This document shows positions 30,516 to 39,061 of a stretch of 39,411 nt of DNA, piece after piece (position 1 is the first letter of the stretch; each line of letters starts with the position of its first letter). A program made the translations under genes and the position numbers. Source of the stretch: Chloroflexota bacterium (GTDB lineage: Bacteria; Chloroflexota; Chloroflexia; Chloroflexales; Roseiflexaceae); NCBI GenBank assembly GCA_013388755.1, contig JACAEQ010000008.1:1-39411 (forward strand), in the 5' to 3' direction. Under the pieces are notes generated by a model. It was not told where the DNA came from. It ran no database searches and was given only the letters and a program-made list of their open reading frames with translations.

Positions 30516-32171
30516 ATGCGTGCGCATCATGTTCGTTCGCTGGTTGTCGTACTACTGGTTGTGGCCGTGGGTACGCTGGCGCTTGCCCCCTACCCGCGCA
30601 ACGCGCCACCCGCCAGCGCGCTCGATAATGGCCTGGCGCTTACCCCGCCGATGGGCTGGAATCCGTGGAATCGCTTCGGTTGCAGCATCAATGCCCAGCT
30701 CATCCGCGAGACAGCCGACGCGCTCGTCGCAAGCGGTATGCGTGACGCCGGCTACCAGTACGTCGTGATTGACGACTGCTGGCAGGTCGCCCGCGATGGC
30801 AACGGCAATCTCTATGCCGATCCGGAACGCTTTCCCGGCGGTATCCAGCCGCTCGCCGCATACGTGCATGAGCGCGGGCTGAAGCTCGGCATCTACACCG
30901 ATGCCGGGCGCCTGACATGCGAACGACGCCTCGGCAGCCTCGGCTACGAACAGCAGGATGCTGCCGCCTTCGCCGCATGGGGCGTTGACTACGTCAAAGT
31001 GGACTGGTGCCACTCGCAGGGTCTTGATGCGCCGCGCCAGTACGCGATCTGGCGTGACGCCATCGCGCGCACAGGGCGACCGATGGTGTTGAGCGTATGT
31101 GAATGGGGTGTCACTGCACCATGGGAATGGGCACCGGGGGTTGGCCATTTGTGGCGCACGACTGGCGACATCCAGCCACGCTGGTCGTCGGTGACACGCA
31201 TTATAGACCGTAACGCGCGCCACGCTGCCGTTGCCGGGCCAGGGCGCTGGAACGACCCGGATATGCTGCAGGTCGGCAATGCGGGCATGACATATGAAGA
31301 ACAGCGCACCCATTTCAGTCTGTGGGCTATGATGGCTGCGCCATTGATCGCCGGCAATGACGTTCGCGCCATGTCACCCGAGACAATGAGCATCCTGTTG
31401 AATACCGAAGTGATCGCCGTGGATCAGGATCCCCTGGGTATCCAGGGCACCCCGGTGTGGGACAGCGGCAGCCGCCAGCAGGTCTGGCTCAAGCCGCTTG
31501 CCGACGGCTCGCGCGCCGTTGCACTGTTCAACCGTGGCAGCGAAAGCGCCGAGATCCGTGTGACCTGGGAGATGATCGGCCTGCTACCGGGCGCTGCAGT
31601 GGTGCGCGACCTGTGGGCACATGCCGATGCCGGCGTCATCGAGGGTGGTTATGCCGCCACCGTGCCGGCGCACGGCGTAGTCATGCTGCGCATCCGCAGC
31701 GCTGCGCATCCGCCTCCACCGCCGGCTTCAGGCGCCGTCGTGTTCCTCAGCGACCTGCCGTGGCTCATGGCCGATAACGGCTTCGGTCCGATCGAACGTG
31801 ACACCAGTAATGGCGAGGCGCAGGCTGGCGATGGGCGCCAGATCACCCTGAATGGAACCGGGTATGGCAAAGGGCTTGGCGTTCATGCGCCCTCGGAGGT
31901 GCGGCTCGACGCGGGTGGCGCCTGCTCGATGTTTGCCGCCGATGTGGGAATTGATGATGAGGCCGGAACGTATGGCGCCGTGAGTTTTGAGGTCTGGGGC
32001 GACGGCGTGCTGCTGTTCGACAGTGGCCCGCTGACCGGCGATTCCCCCACCCTGCCGGTCGTCGTCGGCATCGCGGGGGTGCGCGAACTGCGCCTGGTCG
32101 TCACCGACGGCGGCGACTGGACCGACTATGATCATGCCGACTGGGCCGATGCGCGGGTAATGTGCCCATAA
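30516..32171 (+). CDS. Secreted GH27 alpha-galactosidase with C-terminal NPCBM domain
   Basis: A 551-residue exported glycoside hydrolase. A Sec signal peptide fills residues ~1-36 (hydrophobic 9-24, likely cleavage after SA). The GH27 (beta/alpha)8 domain covers ~37-395: LTPPMGWNPWNRFGC, VVIDDCWQ, YVKVDWC with the nucleophile Asp163, and RWNDPDMLQVGN containing the general acid/base Asp (~247). A beta-domain follows, then a Pro-rich hinge (PPPPPASG), and residues ~413-551 form an NPCBM-type carbohydrate-binding module (LSDLPWLMADNGFGPIERD, LGVHAPSEV). It removes terminal alpha-galactose from oligosaccharides or galactomannan outside the cell. A strong AGGAGG lies six bases before the ATG. 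It has its own promoter region, with a Pho-box-like operator at 30419-30459, and is not in an operon with the sugar importer at 10-13.6 kb. Confidence 0.95.
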   Translation: MRAHHVRSLVVVLLVVAVGTLALAPYPRNAPPASALDNGLALTPPMGWNPWNRFGCSINAQLIRETADALVASGMRDAGYQYVVIDDCWQVARDGNGNLYADPERFPGGIQPLAAYVHERGLKLGIYTDAGRLTCERRLGSLGYEQQDAAAFAAWGVDYVKVDWCHSQGLDAPRQYAIWRDAIARTGRPMVLSVCEWGVTAPWEWAPGVGHLWRTTGDIQPRWSSVTRIIDRNARHAAVAGPGRWNDPDMLQVGNAGMTYEEQRTHFSLWAMMAAPLIAGNDVRAMSPETMSILLNTEVIAVDQDPLGIQGTPVWDSGSRQQVWLKPLADGSRAVALFNRGSESAEIRVTWEMIGLLPGAAVVRDLWAHADAGVIEGGYAATVPAHGVVMLRIRSAAHPPPPPASGAVVFLSDLPWLMADNGFGPIERDTSNGEAQAGDGRQITLNGTGYGKGLGVHAPSEVRLDAGGACSMFAADVGIDDEAGTYGAVSFEVWGDGVLLFDSGPLTGDSPTLPVVVGIAGVRELRLVVTDGGDWTDYDHADWADARVMCP

Positions 32172-32263
32172 CCGGGTCCGGATGAGGGGCGCTACGCTGT
32201 CTGGTACTCAAGAGTCGGCAATCCGCAAGTGCACGGAGCTCCCTCCGCTTCCTCCTCTGCTCT

Positions 32264-32281
32264 GTGCCGGAGGATCGGCAC
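32264..32281 (+). terminator. Hairpin downstream of the alpha-galactosidase gene
   Basis: GTGCCG (32264-32269) pairs perfectly with CGGCAC (32276-32281) across a six-base loop, 92 bases after the stop codon. It lacks a T-run and lies just before the promoter at 32305, so terminator function is only tentative. Confidence 0.35.
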
Positions 32282-32304
32282 ATCTATCGCCAGCGCGCGC
32301 TGTC

Positions 32305-32313
32305 TGCTATAAT
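32305..32313 (+). promoter_or_regulatory. Extended -10 TGCTATAAT of the sensor kinase operon
   Basis: TGC followed by a perfect TATAAT (32308-32313), 43 bases before the kinase ATG. The -35 position reads TATCGC, which is poor, so this would be an extended -10-dependent promoter for the kinase-peptidase-scpB genes. Confidence 0.65.
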
Positions 32314-32356
32314 ATGCGCGTAACGTCACGAAAATCGCGTCCACCGGCAGGTATCT

Positions 32357-34324
32357 ATGTATGGTGCGCAGACTTCTTTCTTTCCGATGCTTGTAGAGGA
32401 ATTACGAGCATCGCTGCCGAACGTTGCCGAAACGATCGACCAGCTCACCGCCTGCCAGTCGAACGAGCAGCGGCGTTTGTTGCTGCGCCAGCTTGGGGCG
32501 CTCTGGTATCGCCAGGATGGGGAACCCGAAGTTCTGGCGGAACTTGGTCTGGCGCTCGCCGAATTACACGGCGTTGAGCCGGGTGTGGCGCTCTCGGAAC
32601 TGTTGCTGGCCTATGGTGCCGCGCGTGAGGAACAACGCACCCGTGAGTGGGAAAACCACCTGGTACGTCGCATGGCGGAACTCAAGGGGTTGCACCGGAT
32701 TATCTCGGCGGCCAATTCCACCCTCGACCTCGACACGTCCATGCAACTGGTGGTTGAGACCGTGGCCGAAGTCATCGGTGTCGAGGCATGCTCGGTTTAC
32801 CTCTATGACAAAAATAGCGATGATCTGACGTTGCGCGCAACACACGGCCTGAATAGCGCCGCTGTCGGGCAGATACGTATCCGCATGGGCGAAGGGATCA
32901 CTGGCTGGGCCGCGCGCGAAGGCCGCCCGATTGCGGTGCGTGATGTGCGCCGCGAGTCGCGTTTCCATCTGGAACCCGGGCTGGGCGAAGAACCGTTTCG
33001 CGCCATGCTGGCAGTTCCGATCGTGCTATTCAGTATCGAGCGCTTTCACCTTGGTGCCGCAAAACTTCAGGGCGCCATTACTATCCAGACCTACGGCCCG
33101 CGCGATTTTACTGCCGAAGAGATCAATTTTGTCGAAACTGTTGCCGGTGAACTGGCGTTCTTTATTGTGAACGCACAACTCTACCAGCAGACGGACGAGC
33201 AGTTGCACCAGAAGGTGCGTGAGTTGACGACACTGCAGCAAGTGTCGAAGAGTATTGCTGAACAACTCAACCTCGAAGAAGTGCTGAAACTGATCGTTGC
33301 CAAAGCTGTGGAATTATCGCATGCGGAACGGGCCGATATCTTTCGCGTCAACAATGATGGGCGCCTGGCACTGGCGGCAACTCACGGCAGCAGTCACCGG
33401 GAGGAGGTGCCACCCTTCATTGCGCAGGCGGTCAGCGAGGCGCGGCCACTTGCCGTGCATAATGCGTTCAATGACTCGCGCTTCCCCGAACTGGCCGCCG
33501 TGGCGACTGCGGAAAACTTCTATTCGCTGTTCTGCATGCCACTACGCGTCCAGCAGGGGCGAACAATCGGCGCGATCTGCCTCTATACGCGCGAACCACG
33601 GCATTTTGATTATGAGCAGGTGCGGTTGCTGTCAACCTTCGCTGATGAGGCGGCGATTGCAATCGAGAACGCCCGGCTCTATGATGAGAGTCTGCGCGCC
33701 CTGGCAGTGAAGTCGGCGTTGCTGCAGGAGATGCATCACCGGGTGCGCAATAACCTGCAAACGATCTCGGCCCTGCTCACCATGCAGCAACGCCGCCTTG
33801 AGCCGACCAATCGCGGTGCGCTGGCTTTGCGCGATAGCGTGGCGCGTATTCAGGCGATCGCCGGGGTGCATAACCTGCTCTGCCGTGAAGATATCGGCGT
33901 GACGACCGTTGATGCGGTTGCACGCCAGATTGTTGACAGCGCCCGGCTCAGCCTCGCAGTGCCGGATCGTCCGATCCGGTTTGAAATCTGCGGCGACCAG
34001 GCGCGTGTGGATTCACGTGAGGCGACGGTCCTCGCGATCGTGCTGAACGAACTGGTGGTCAATGCGATGACCCACGGACTGGCCGCTGAGGGTGGCACCG
34101 TCGTGATTGAAACGGCACAGCAGGATGGGAAGATTACCGTCGAGTTGCGTGATGATGGCCCGCTGCATCCCCCTCCGCCGGAATCAGGCGGTGGTAGCGG
34201 ATTGGGCCTGCATATCATCCGTACCCTGGTCACCGAGGATCTCCAGGGCGAGTTCTCGCTCGCTACCGGCGACCAGTGGACAATCGCGCGGGTCTCGTTT
34301 CCGCAACGTGAGATCGAGCCATGA
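32357..34324 (+). CDS. Soluble two-GAF sensor histidine kinase (HisKA_2 type)
   Basis: A 655-residue cytoplasmic kinase without TM segments. Residues ~1-105 are an all-helical region (LRASLPNVAETIDQL ... VALSELLLAYGAAREEQ) like the N-terminal domains of RsbR/RsbRD-type sensors. A GAF domain follows at ~120-280 (VIGVEACSVYLYD, GITGWAAREGRPIAV), then a second GAF at ~300-445 (VSKSIAEQLNLEEVLKLIVAKAVEL). The HisKA_2 domain starts at ~455 with EMHHRVRNNLQTISALL (His460/461), and a HATPase_c domain ends the protein (NELVVNAMTHGLA, DDGP, GSGLGLHII). Kinases of this HisKA_2 subgroup often phosphorylate separate response regulators; none is adjacent. The start codon follows a weak AGG; its stop overlaps the peptidase start by ATGA. 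Confidence 0.93.
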   Translation: MYGAQTSFFPMLVEELRASLPNVAETIDQLTACQSNEQRRLLLRQLGALWYRQDGEPEVLAELGLALAELHGVEPGVALSELLLAYGAAREEQRTREWENHLVRRMAELKGLHRIISAANSTLDLDTSMQLVVETVAEVIGVEACSVYLYDKNSDDLTLRATHGLNSAAVGQIRIRMGEGITGWAAREGRPIAVRDVRRESRFHLEPGLGEEPFRAMLAVPIVLFSIERFHLGAAKLQGAITIQTYGPRDFTAEEINFVETVAGELAFFIVNAQLYQQTDEQLHQKVRELTTLQQVSKSIAEQLNLEEVLKLIVAKAVELSHAERADIFRVNNDGRLALAATHGSSHREEVPPFIAQAVSEARPLAVHNAFNDSRFPELAAVATAENFYSLFCMPLRVQQGRTIGAICLYTREPRHFDYEQVRLLSTFADEAAIAIENARLYDESLRALAVKSALLQEMHHRVRNNLQTISALLTMQQRRLEPTNRGALALRDSVARIQAIAGVHNLLCREDIGVTTVDAVARQIVDSARLSLAVPDRPIRFEICGDQARVDSREATVLAIVLNELVVNAMTHGLAAEGGTVVIETAQQDGKITVELRDDGPLHPPPPESGGGSGLGLHIIRTLVTEDLQGEFSLATGDQWTIARVSFPQREIEP

Positions 34325-35424
34325 CTGAACGCCTGACTTGTGCGCGGGCGGTAATGCGCCATCATGGGTTGGATGCGCTGGCCGTCGTTCCAGGAAGTAA
34401 TCTGCGCTATCTGGCCGGCCTGGAACTCCAGACCAGACTGCGGTTGACCCTGATGCTGGTGCCGCTTGATGGCCAGCCGGCGCTGGTGCTCCCGGCAATG
34501 GAGCAGGCGCGCGCCATGGCAGCTTCGCCGATCGATCTTCGTTACTACCCATGGAGCGATGCTGATGGCCCTGATGGCGCGCTGGCGCGTGCCGTGAACG
34601 ATGCCGGCCTGGCCGGGAGTACAATCGGGATCGAGCATACGACGATGCGCGTCTTCGAGTTACGCGCCCTCGAGCAGGTCGCCGTAGAAGCGCGCTTTGC
34701 CGACGCCACTCCCTTACTTGCCGGTATGCGCGCCGTCAAGGATGCTGAGGAACTGGCGGCGATGCGAGAGGCGGTACGTGTTATCGAGATGACACTCCAC
34801 GAGACGCTGGCTCAGGTTCGTATCGGTATGCTCGAACGCGAGATCGCCGAGATCTGGGATCGCGCGATCCGTGCTCACGGGTGCCTGCCGGCCTTTGAGA
34901 CCACCGTCGCCAGCGGGCCGAATGGCGCCAATCCACATCATACCAGCGGCGATCGCGCGTTGCAGGACGGCGACCTGGTGGTCTTTGACGGTGGCGCCGT
35001 CTACCAGGGGTATGTCTCCGACATCACACGCACATGCGCCGTTGGCAGGCTGGCCGATGATATGCGCCAGGTCTATGACCTGGTCCTCGCAGCCAACGCT
35101 GCCGGAAGGGCGGCAGCCGGTACGCCGGGCGCCACCGGCGAGTCGATCGATGCTGCCGCTCGCCGGGTGATCGAGACCGGCGGCTACGGGCCGCATTTCA
35201 TCCATCGCACGGGCCATGGGATCGGTCTCGATATCCACGAACCGCCTTTCATCGTGGCCGGTAATCGTGTGCCCCTGCCTGCCGGCACAACGTTCACCGT
35301 TGAACCCGGTATCTATCTTCGCGGAGTCTGCGGGGTGCGCATCGAGGATGATGTGGTTATCACGACGAATGGCGCCGAGTCGTTGACGACATTTCCACGC
35401 GAATTACTCAGTATTGGCCATTGA
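34321..35424 (+). CDS. M24-family metallopeptidase (Xaa-Pro peptidase, PepQ/PepP-like)
   Basis: A 367-residue cytosolic 'pita-bread' peptidase. The N-terminal creatinase-like domain (1-130) includes VPGSNLRYLAGLELQTRLRLTL. The catalytic domain has the five metal ligands in order: Asp in VVFDGGAVYQGY, Asp in SDITRTCAVG, His in HRTGHGIGLDIHEPP, Glu in FTVEPGIYL and Glu in VRIEDDVVI. Members cleave Xaa-Pro bonds in di- or oligopeptides using two Mn or Co ions. It overlaps the kinase gene by ATGA and precedes scpB by 21 bases, so the three genes likely form one transcript; there is no obvious functional link among them. Confidence 0.95.
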   Translation: MTERLTCARAVMRHHGLDALAVVPGSNLRYLAGLELQTRLRLTLMLVPLDGQPALVLPAMEQARAMAASPIDLRYYPWSDADGPDGALARAVNDAGLAGSTIGIEHTTMRVFELRALEQVAVEARFADATPLLAGMRAVKDAEELAAMREAVRVIEMTLHETLAQVRIGMLEREIAEIWDRAIRAHGCLPAFETTVASGPNGANPHHTSGDRALQDGDLVVFDGGAVYQGYVSDITRTCAVGRLADDMRQVYDLVLAANAAGRAAAGTPGATGESIDAAARRVIETGGYGPHFIHRTGHGIGLDIHEPPFIVAGNRVPLPAGTTFTVEPGIYLRGVCGVRIEDDVVITTNGAESLTTFPRELLSIGH

Positions 35425-35445
35425 ATCAGTGGCGCCCCGGGTGAC

Positions 35446-36045
35446 ATGGAACAATCACCTCTGCCTGGCTCCTCGGACCTTCCCGCGCCAACGCCGGTCC
35501 AGCTGATCGAAGCGATCCTGTTTGTCGCCGGTGAACCCGTAACGGTGACCGAACTGGCGCGTGCGCTGGAATTGCCAGCCGATGCGATCGAACAGGCGCT
35601 CGATCAGTTTGCGGCAGCATGCAGCGGGCGCGGTGTGCGCCTGCAGCGCGATGCGGATCGCGTGCAACTTGTCTCCGCGCCTGAAGCGAGCCGGGTGGTT
35701 GAGCATTTCCTGGGTGTGCAGGCACCGGCACGCCTTTCAGCCGCCGCCCTCGAGGTGCTGGCGATCGTCGCATACCGCCAACCCGTGACACGGGCGCAGA
35801 TCGAGGCTGTTCGCGGCGTTGATAGCGGGAGCGTCCTGCGCGCGTTGCTCGCGCGGGATCTCCTGGCCGAGGGAGGGCGTCTGGAGACCGTGGGACGCCC
35901 GATCCTGTATGTCACCACGGTGGAATTCCTGCGCCAGTTCGGCCTCGGCAGCCTGGCCGAACTGCCGGCGCTCGATCTACCCGCGATCCTTACTGGCGAA
36001 GGCGCCCCGCCTTTCAGCAATCAGCCCGATGCTGACTGCGCCTGA
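35446..36045 (+). CDS. scpB: Segregation and condensation protein B
   Basis: A 199-residue protein of the ScpB family, the winged-helix dimer that with ScpA binds Smc for chromosome condensation. It contains the conserved IEAILFVAGEPVTVTELARAL (N-terminal winged helix), LVSAPEASRVVEHFL, and the central LSAAALEVLAIVAYRQPVTRAQIEAVRGVDS motif, followed by RPILYVTTVEFLRQFGL. The length is normal. ATG at 35446 follows the peptidase stop by 21 bases. ScpA is not in the window. It converges on the DUF2723 gene 68 bases later. Confidence 0.95.
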   Translation: MEQSPLPGSSDLPAPTPVQLIEAILFVAGEPVTVTELARALELPADAIEQALDQFAAACSGRGVRLQRDADRVQLVSAPEASRVVEHFLGVQAPARLSAAALEVLAIVAYRQPVTRAQIEAVRGVDSGSVLRALLARDLLAEGGRLETVGRPILYVTTVEFLRQFGLGSLAELPALDLPAILTGEGAPPFSNQPDADCA

Positions 36046-36092
36046 TGGCAATGCTGGTTGCATCGCATGCCGGTGGAGAGCGGGGGCCTGAC

Positions 36093-36106
36093 GCCGACCT
36101 GTCGGC
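36093..36106. terminator. Small hairpin between convergent scpB and DUF2723 genes
   Basis: GCCGAC-CT-GTCGGC (or a 5-bp stem with a CCTG loop), extendable outward by GGGCC/GGCCC-like bases. It lies midway between the two stop codons and could serve both genes, but is weak and lacks a T-run. Confidence 0.3.
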
Positions 36107-36113
36107 CCTCAGC

Positions 36114-37631
36114 TCACGGTGCTGTGTCTTGCCGCAACCGATAGACATCCGCGTATGGCTCGTCATACACCAGGTCAACCGGCATACCCGCAACACTCGC
36201 CGGCTGGCCGATCACGTAGACTGCGCGCCCGGCATAGCGCCGCTGTGCTCGCTCAAGCCACGGGTCATCACCCGGTTCGACCACATCCACCCACACATCC
36301 GGGCGCACATCTTCGACCAGCCGCATGTAGTGCAGCGTCATCCCCTGCTCCCAGTGTGTGATGACAACTGCACCTGGTGGCACTCGCGCCAGCGCGGCCA
36401 CAGCAAACTCCCGGTAGAGCCAGAGATGCTGCTTGGCTGAAACGCGATAACGGGTCGCGCCCCAGCCAACTGTCAGAACAACCAGCAGAATCAGCAGCAA
36501 GCTCCTGGCCCGCGCGATAGTTCTGGCGTCCCCGGCTTGCCGCCGCGCCACAAGTGCGCGGAGAGCAGGTTCGGTAACAGCTTCCGTCCCGGCGGCGATC
36601 CACAGCGCCCACGGCAACAGCATCGGTAGCGTAAAGACCGGCGCATCGCCGACTGCCGCGCCGAGCAGGAGCAGGTATGCCAGCGTTGCGAAAAAGACCC
36701 ACGCTGCGGCGCGCCAGACCCACGGCATTCGGCGCGCCATGGCGGTTGCACCCGCCAGGCCCAGCACCACCCCCACCGGCCCAAACTCGAACCACAGGCG
36801 CTGCCCGACCATCTGCACCGTTGCCAGCGCCGAGTCGATGCCGGGCAGGTGAAAGATACCGCGACGCACGGTTCCGCCTGTCAGCAGATCGATCACATCT
36901 TGCCACGATTGCGGCGCGCCCCAGAAATAATGGCGCGGCAGTCCGTAGTCGATCCCGTCGAATGGGCCAAGGCGCGCAAACTGGATCAGCGGGTACAGCC
37001 ATGGTGTCATACCGACGAGGAAGGCAAGAATCGCGACGACGAACGGCCTCCGGTTTGTCTGCCGCAGGGCGATGATCATCGCGACGGCAAAGAGCGGCAG
37101 TACCGTGATACTGAAAAGCCCGTGATGCGTAAAGCCGAGACCCGCCAGCAGCGCCGCGGGCCACACAGACGCCGGATCAGCAGGGTCATTCCTGCCGTCC
37201 ATGCGCATGAGCGCCATCCCTGATGCAACTATCAGTAGCGCGAGCAAAGCATAGACTTCGGCAAGTGTCGCGGCGTTCCAGAGCCCCGGAGCGAAACCCA
37301 GCGCAAGCGCGCCAGTCAGCGCCGGCCACGGCCTGCCGGTGATGCGCCGCGCCAGCGCCGCGAAGAGCCCCACGGCCAGTGCTGCGCACAACGACGAAAC
37401 GAAAGTCACCCGCCAGGCAATCGTGCCAGACGGCAGCATGCGTATCGCCAGGTGACCAAGCAGCGTATAAACCGGGTACGTGGTCGGATGAGGCACACCC
37501 AGGGTCGCAGCCGCGAGCTGGAACTCCGCCGAGTCGCCCGAGAGCACCGACGGCGCAGCAGTACAACCATAGAGAACGAGAAAGACGATGAAGAGCACCA
37601 GGGGGAAGAGCATGAAGGCGCGATTCTTCAT
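36114..37631 (-). CDS. DUF2723-family multi-spanning membrane protein
   Basis: A 505-residue integral membrane protein with about ten hydrophobic segments. The N-terminal block GDSAEFQLAAATLGVPHPT ... YPVYTLLGHL is the DUF2723 signature, resembling the first external loop of GT-C glycosyltransferases, with acidic Asp33/Glu36 in the place of the catalytic acid. The C-terminal region is soluble (~410-505; VVITHWEQGMTLHYMRLVEDVRPDVWV). Family members in Bacteroidota and Chloroflexota are thought to be glycosyltransferases that act on lipid-linked sugars; activity here is unproven. The ATG at 37631 has a plausible promoter at 37701-37729. It is transcribed towards scpB. Confidence 0.88.
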   Translation of the reverse strand: MKNRAFMLFPLVLFIVFLVLYGCTAAPSVLSGDSAEFQLAAATLGVPHPTTYPVYTLLGHLAIRMLPSGTIAWRVTFVSSLCAALAVGLFAALARRITGRPWPALTGALALGFAPGLWNAATLAEVYALLALLIVASGMALMRMDGRNDPADPASVWPAALLAGLGFTHHGLFSITVLPLFAVAMIIALRQTNRRPFVVAILAFLVGMTPWLYPLIQFARLGPFDGIDYGLPRHYFWGAPQSWQDVIDLLTGGTVRRGIFHLPGIDSALATVQMVGQRLWFEFGPVGVVLGLAGATAMARRMPWVWRAAAWVFFATLAYLLLLGAAVGDAPVFTLPMLLPWALWIAAGTEAVTEPALRALVARRQAGDARTIARARSLLLILLVVLTVGWGATRYRVSAKQHLWLYREFAVAALARVPPGAVVITHWEQGMTLHYMRLVEDVRPDVWVDVVEPGDDPWLERAQRRYAGRAVYVIGQPASVAGMPVDLVYDEPYADVYRLRQDTAP

Positions 37632-37700
37632 CTGTCCGGCTACTACGTCATTTCAGCGACCCGTTCCCCGGGGCAAGACCGGTGACATCTGCATGGCACG

Positions 37701-37729
37701 AGTCTACCAGATCACCTGAACCGTGTCGA
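37701..37729 (-). promoter_or_regulatory. Promoter TCGACA-N17-TAGACT of the DUF2723 gene
   Basis: On the minus strand TCGACA (37729-37724), 17 bases, then TAGACT (37706-37701); start codon 70 bases downstream of the -10. The box pair mirrors the ctaAB promoter (same -10, same spacing). Confidence 0.6.
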
Positions 37730-37743
37730 GACAGCCGGATCAG

Positions 37744-37887
37744 CCATTCATTTCGATTCCGCTTGATATTCCGGAGGTGCGCGTCCTCCAGACTGAGATC
37801 ACGCCGGCCGGCGAGCTCATTCTGACCGTGGAAAGTACGCGCACCAGCACCCGCTGCCGCCGTCGGTTGTGCACTATCGGGCGATGA
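37744..37887 (+). pseudogene. Remnant of an ISL3-family transposase N-terminus
   Basis: A 48-codon open stretch translates to PFISIPLDIPEVRVLQTEIT and continues AGELILTVEST ... STRCRR before ending at a stop. ISL3 transposases begin with 'LPDVRVL..e......l.vest....CR.CGr', a zinc-binding region. Here the first Cys is followed by CRRRLCTIGR and a stop, so the second CxxC half is damaged and the rest of the transposase is absent. No inverted repeats are seen. It overlaps nothing else and marks an old insertion beside the DUF2723 gene. Confidence 0.65.
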
Positions 37888-37954
37888 TTGACAAGATCCT
37901 GGGAAAGCCGTCATGAGCCCCCGTCCGGTGCAGCGCCTGGTTCGGTCTGCTGGC

Positions 37955-38260
37955 TCAGTGCAACCTGAAGCTGCCCGCCCGACAGAACGCAATGAACTCC
38001 CGGAGCGTCTCGTTGTCCTCTGCGGGGCACTCGGCGATGGCCCGCTCCAAGGCATCGGCCAACCGTTTGGCGTCACGGGCATAAACGAGCTGCCCGTCAT
38101 TGGAGAAATAGGTGCCCGACCAGTCAGCCTTCAGAACCCCTCGCGGCGGTCCTGTCCCGACCGGCTCCCACCCGGCCGACCGGGCGAGCGACAACACTTC
38201 ACTCCACCCCAGGTTCGTCCAGCGGAAGTAGCCGCCTGCCCCACTGATGTCCATGCCCAT
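37955..38260 (-). CDS. Small orphan protein (101 residues), function unknown
   Basis: I recognise the general type (MGMDISGAGGYFRWTNLGW start, a small soluble protein found scattered in unrelated bacteria) but no function. It has a YFRW/GWEPVGT region, a central YFSNDGQLVYARDAKRLADAL stretch with a conserved-looking acidic helix, and ends with FCRAGSFRLH. There is no signal peptide or TM segment. The start at 38260 is supported by GGGAGGG seven bases upstream; the frame is also open from an ATG at 38284. The leader GGCACAGCTATGG is identical to that of the truncated gene at 38339-38482, which suggests related mobile gene units. It lies in a zone of transposase remnants. Confidence 0.65.
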   Translation of the reverse strand: MGMDISGAGGYFRWTNLGWSEVLSLARSAGWEPVGTGPPRGVLKADWSGTYFSNDGQLVYARDAKRLADALERAIAECPAEDNETLREFIAFCRAGSFRLH

Positions 38261-38338
38261 AGCTGTGCCCTCCCCGCATATCAATCTGTTCGATAGTCTT
38301 CAGGGTCGTCTCATCGTAGTTGAGCGGGAGGATGTCGA

Positions 38339-38482
38339 TCAGGGCGGCCTGATGGGCTTATCGCCGACCTTGATTCGATTGGCCGTTTTCTGCTGGCGGA
38401 TGCGGAAGCCGGACACCGTGCGAACGGAGCGCGGAAAGGCTTCATAGGTTGCGGGTGAGAACAGGTCGAGGTAGTGTGCCAT
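38339..38482 (-). pseudogene. Truncated PUA/EVE-like gene (N-terminal 47 residues)
   Basis: The frame from ATG at 38482 encodes 47 residues starting MAHYLDLFSPATYEAF and including TVSGFRIRQQKTANRIKVGD, then stops. Intact relatives, as I recall them, continue with 'l.CY.t...rW.G.lev', the body of a PUA/EVE-like fold, so only the N-terminus remains. The stop comes right after GDK, where the homologous region should begin its second strand. The downstream minus-strand bases (to ~38285) read in another frame as LPLNYDETTLKTIEQID, probably the end of another gene, so two gene fragments may have been joined. A GAGG ribosome site sits seven bases before the ATG. Confidence 0.5.
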
Positions 38483-39061
38483 AGCTGTGCCTCACTGCGG
38501 TGCTGAAGGGATGTACAGGTATTCTATTGTGATCGGAAAAAGGTTTGATCGGCTCCCATCTCCGTATTCCTGATGTGGAAGTCCTAAAGCCTTCAACGTC
38601 CTGACCAGACCTGTTTCCGCCAACTATATCACGGCAAATAAGGCGCTGCTGAATTGGAACCGTGTTGATAGGACGCCCAACGCCAGGCTTCACCTGCCGC
38701 GATGAGTTGCCACGGGCTATTCCCAGTTGGCACGGATTTCGATCGCGACAATCGCTGAAGATCGCCCCGAACCAGGCGCGTCAGGTGCATCCCACCATCC
38801 CGCTTGGCGGGACTCCCCCACCAGCGAAACTCGCCGGCATCCACCATGCCCTGCGCATAGTATGATAGCGCTGCGACCAGTAGTCAAGACCCGAACATCG
38901 ACTGGAGCCGTCAAGCCCTGGCTGCATCCTGGTTCTCTCGTATCGGTGACTCCATCACTGGTAGCGACTACGACACTGTCATAGCCGACCCCGCTCAGGA
39001 AGCTACGCACCCGTGATGCGAGAGCTGGTCGTTTGCATTACTCGTGCTTGTGTGAGGTTGT
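38483..39061. other. Accessory region without supported genes
   Basis: 579 bases between the truncated EVE-like gene and the IS110 remnant. The open frames here (a 72-codon minus frame 38629-38847 and a 51-codon plus stretch 38861-39016 without a start) show no motif I recognise; the latter reads SRIGDSITGSDYDTV and could be a fragment of a lost gene. A stretch at 38569-38610 reads IPDVEVLKPSTS then stop and might be a second scrap of an ISL3-type start. Base composition is less GC-rich than the flanking genes, which is compatible with transfer or decay. Confidence 0.5.

Noticed and set aside
32317-32330. Operator-like GTAACGTCAC sequence downstream of the kinase -10
   Set aside because: Only weakly palindromic and single; could be chance.
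38629-38847. 72-codon minus-strand frame starting MVDAGEFRWW
   Set aside because: No recognised motif, no ribosome site seen, and it overlaps an equally open plus-strand stretch; coding status cannot be supported.
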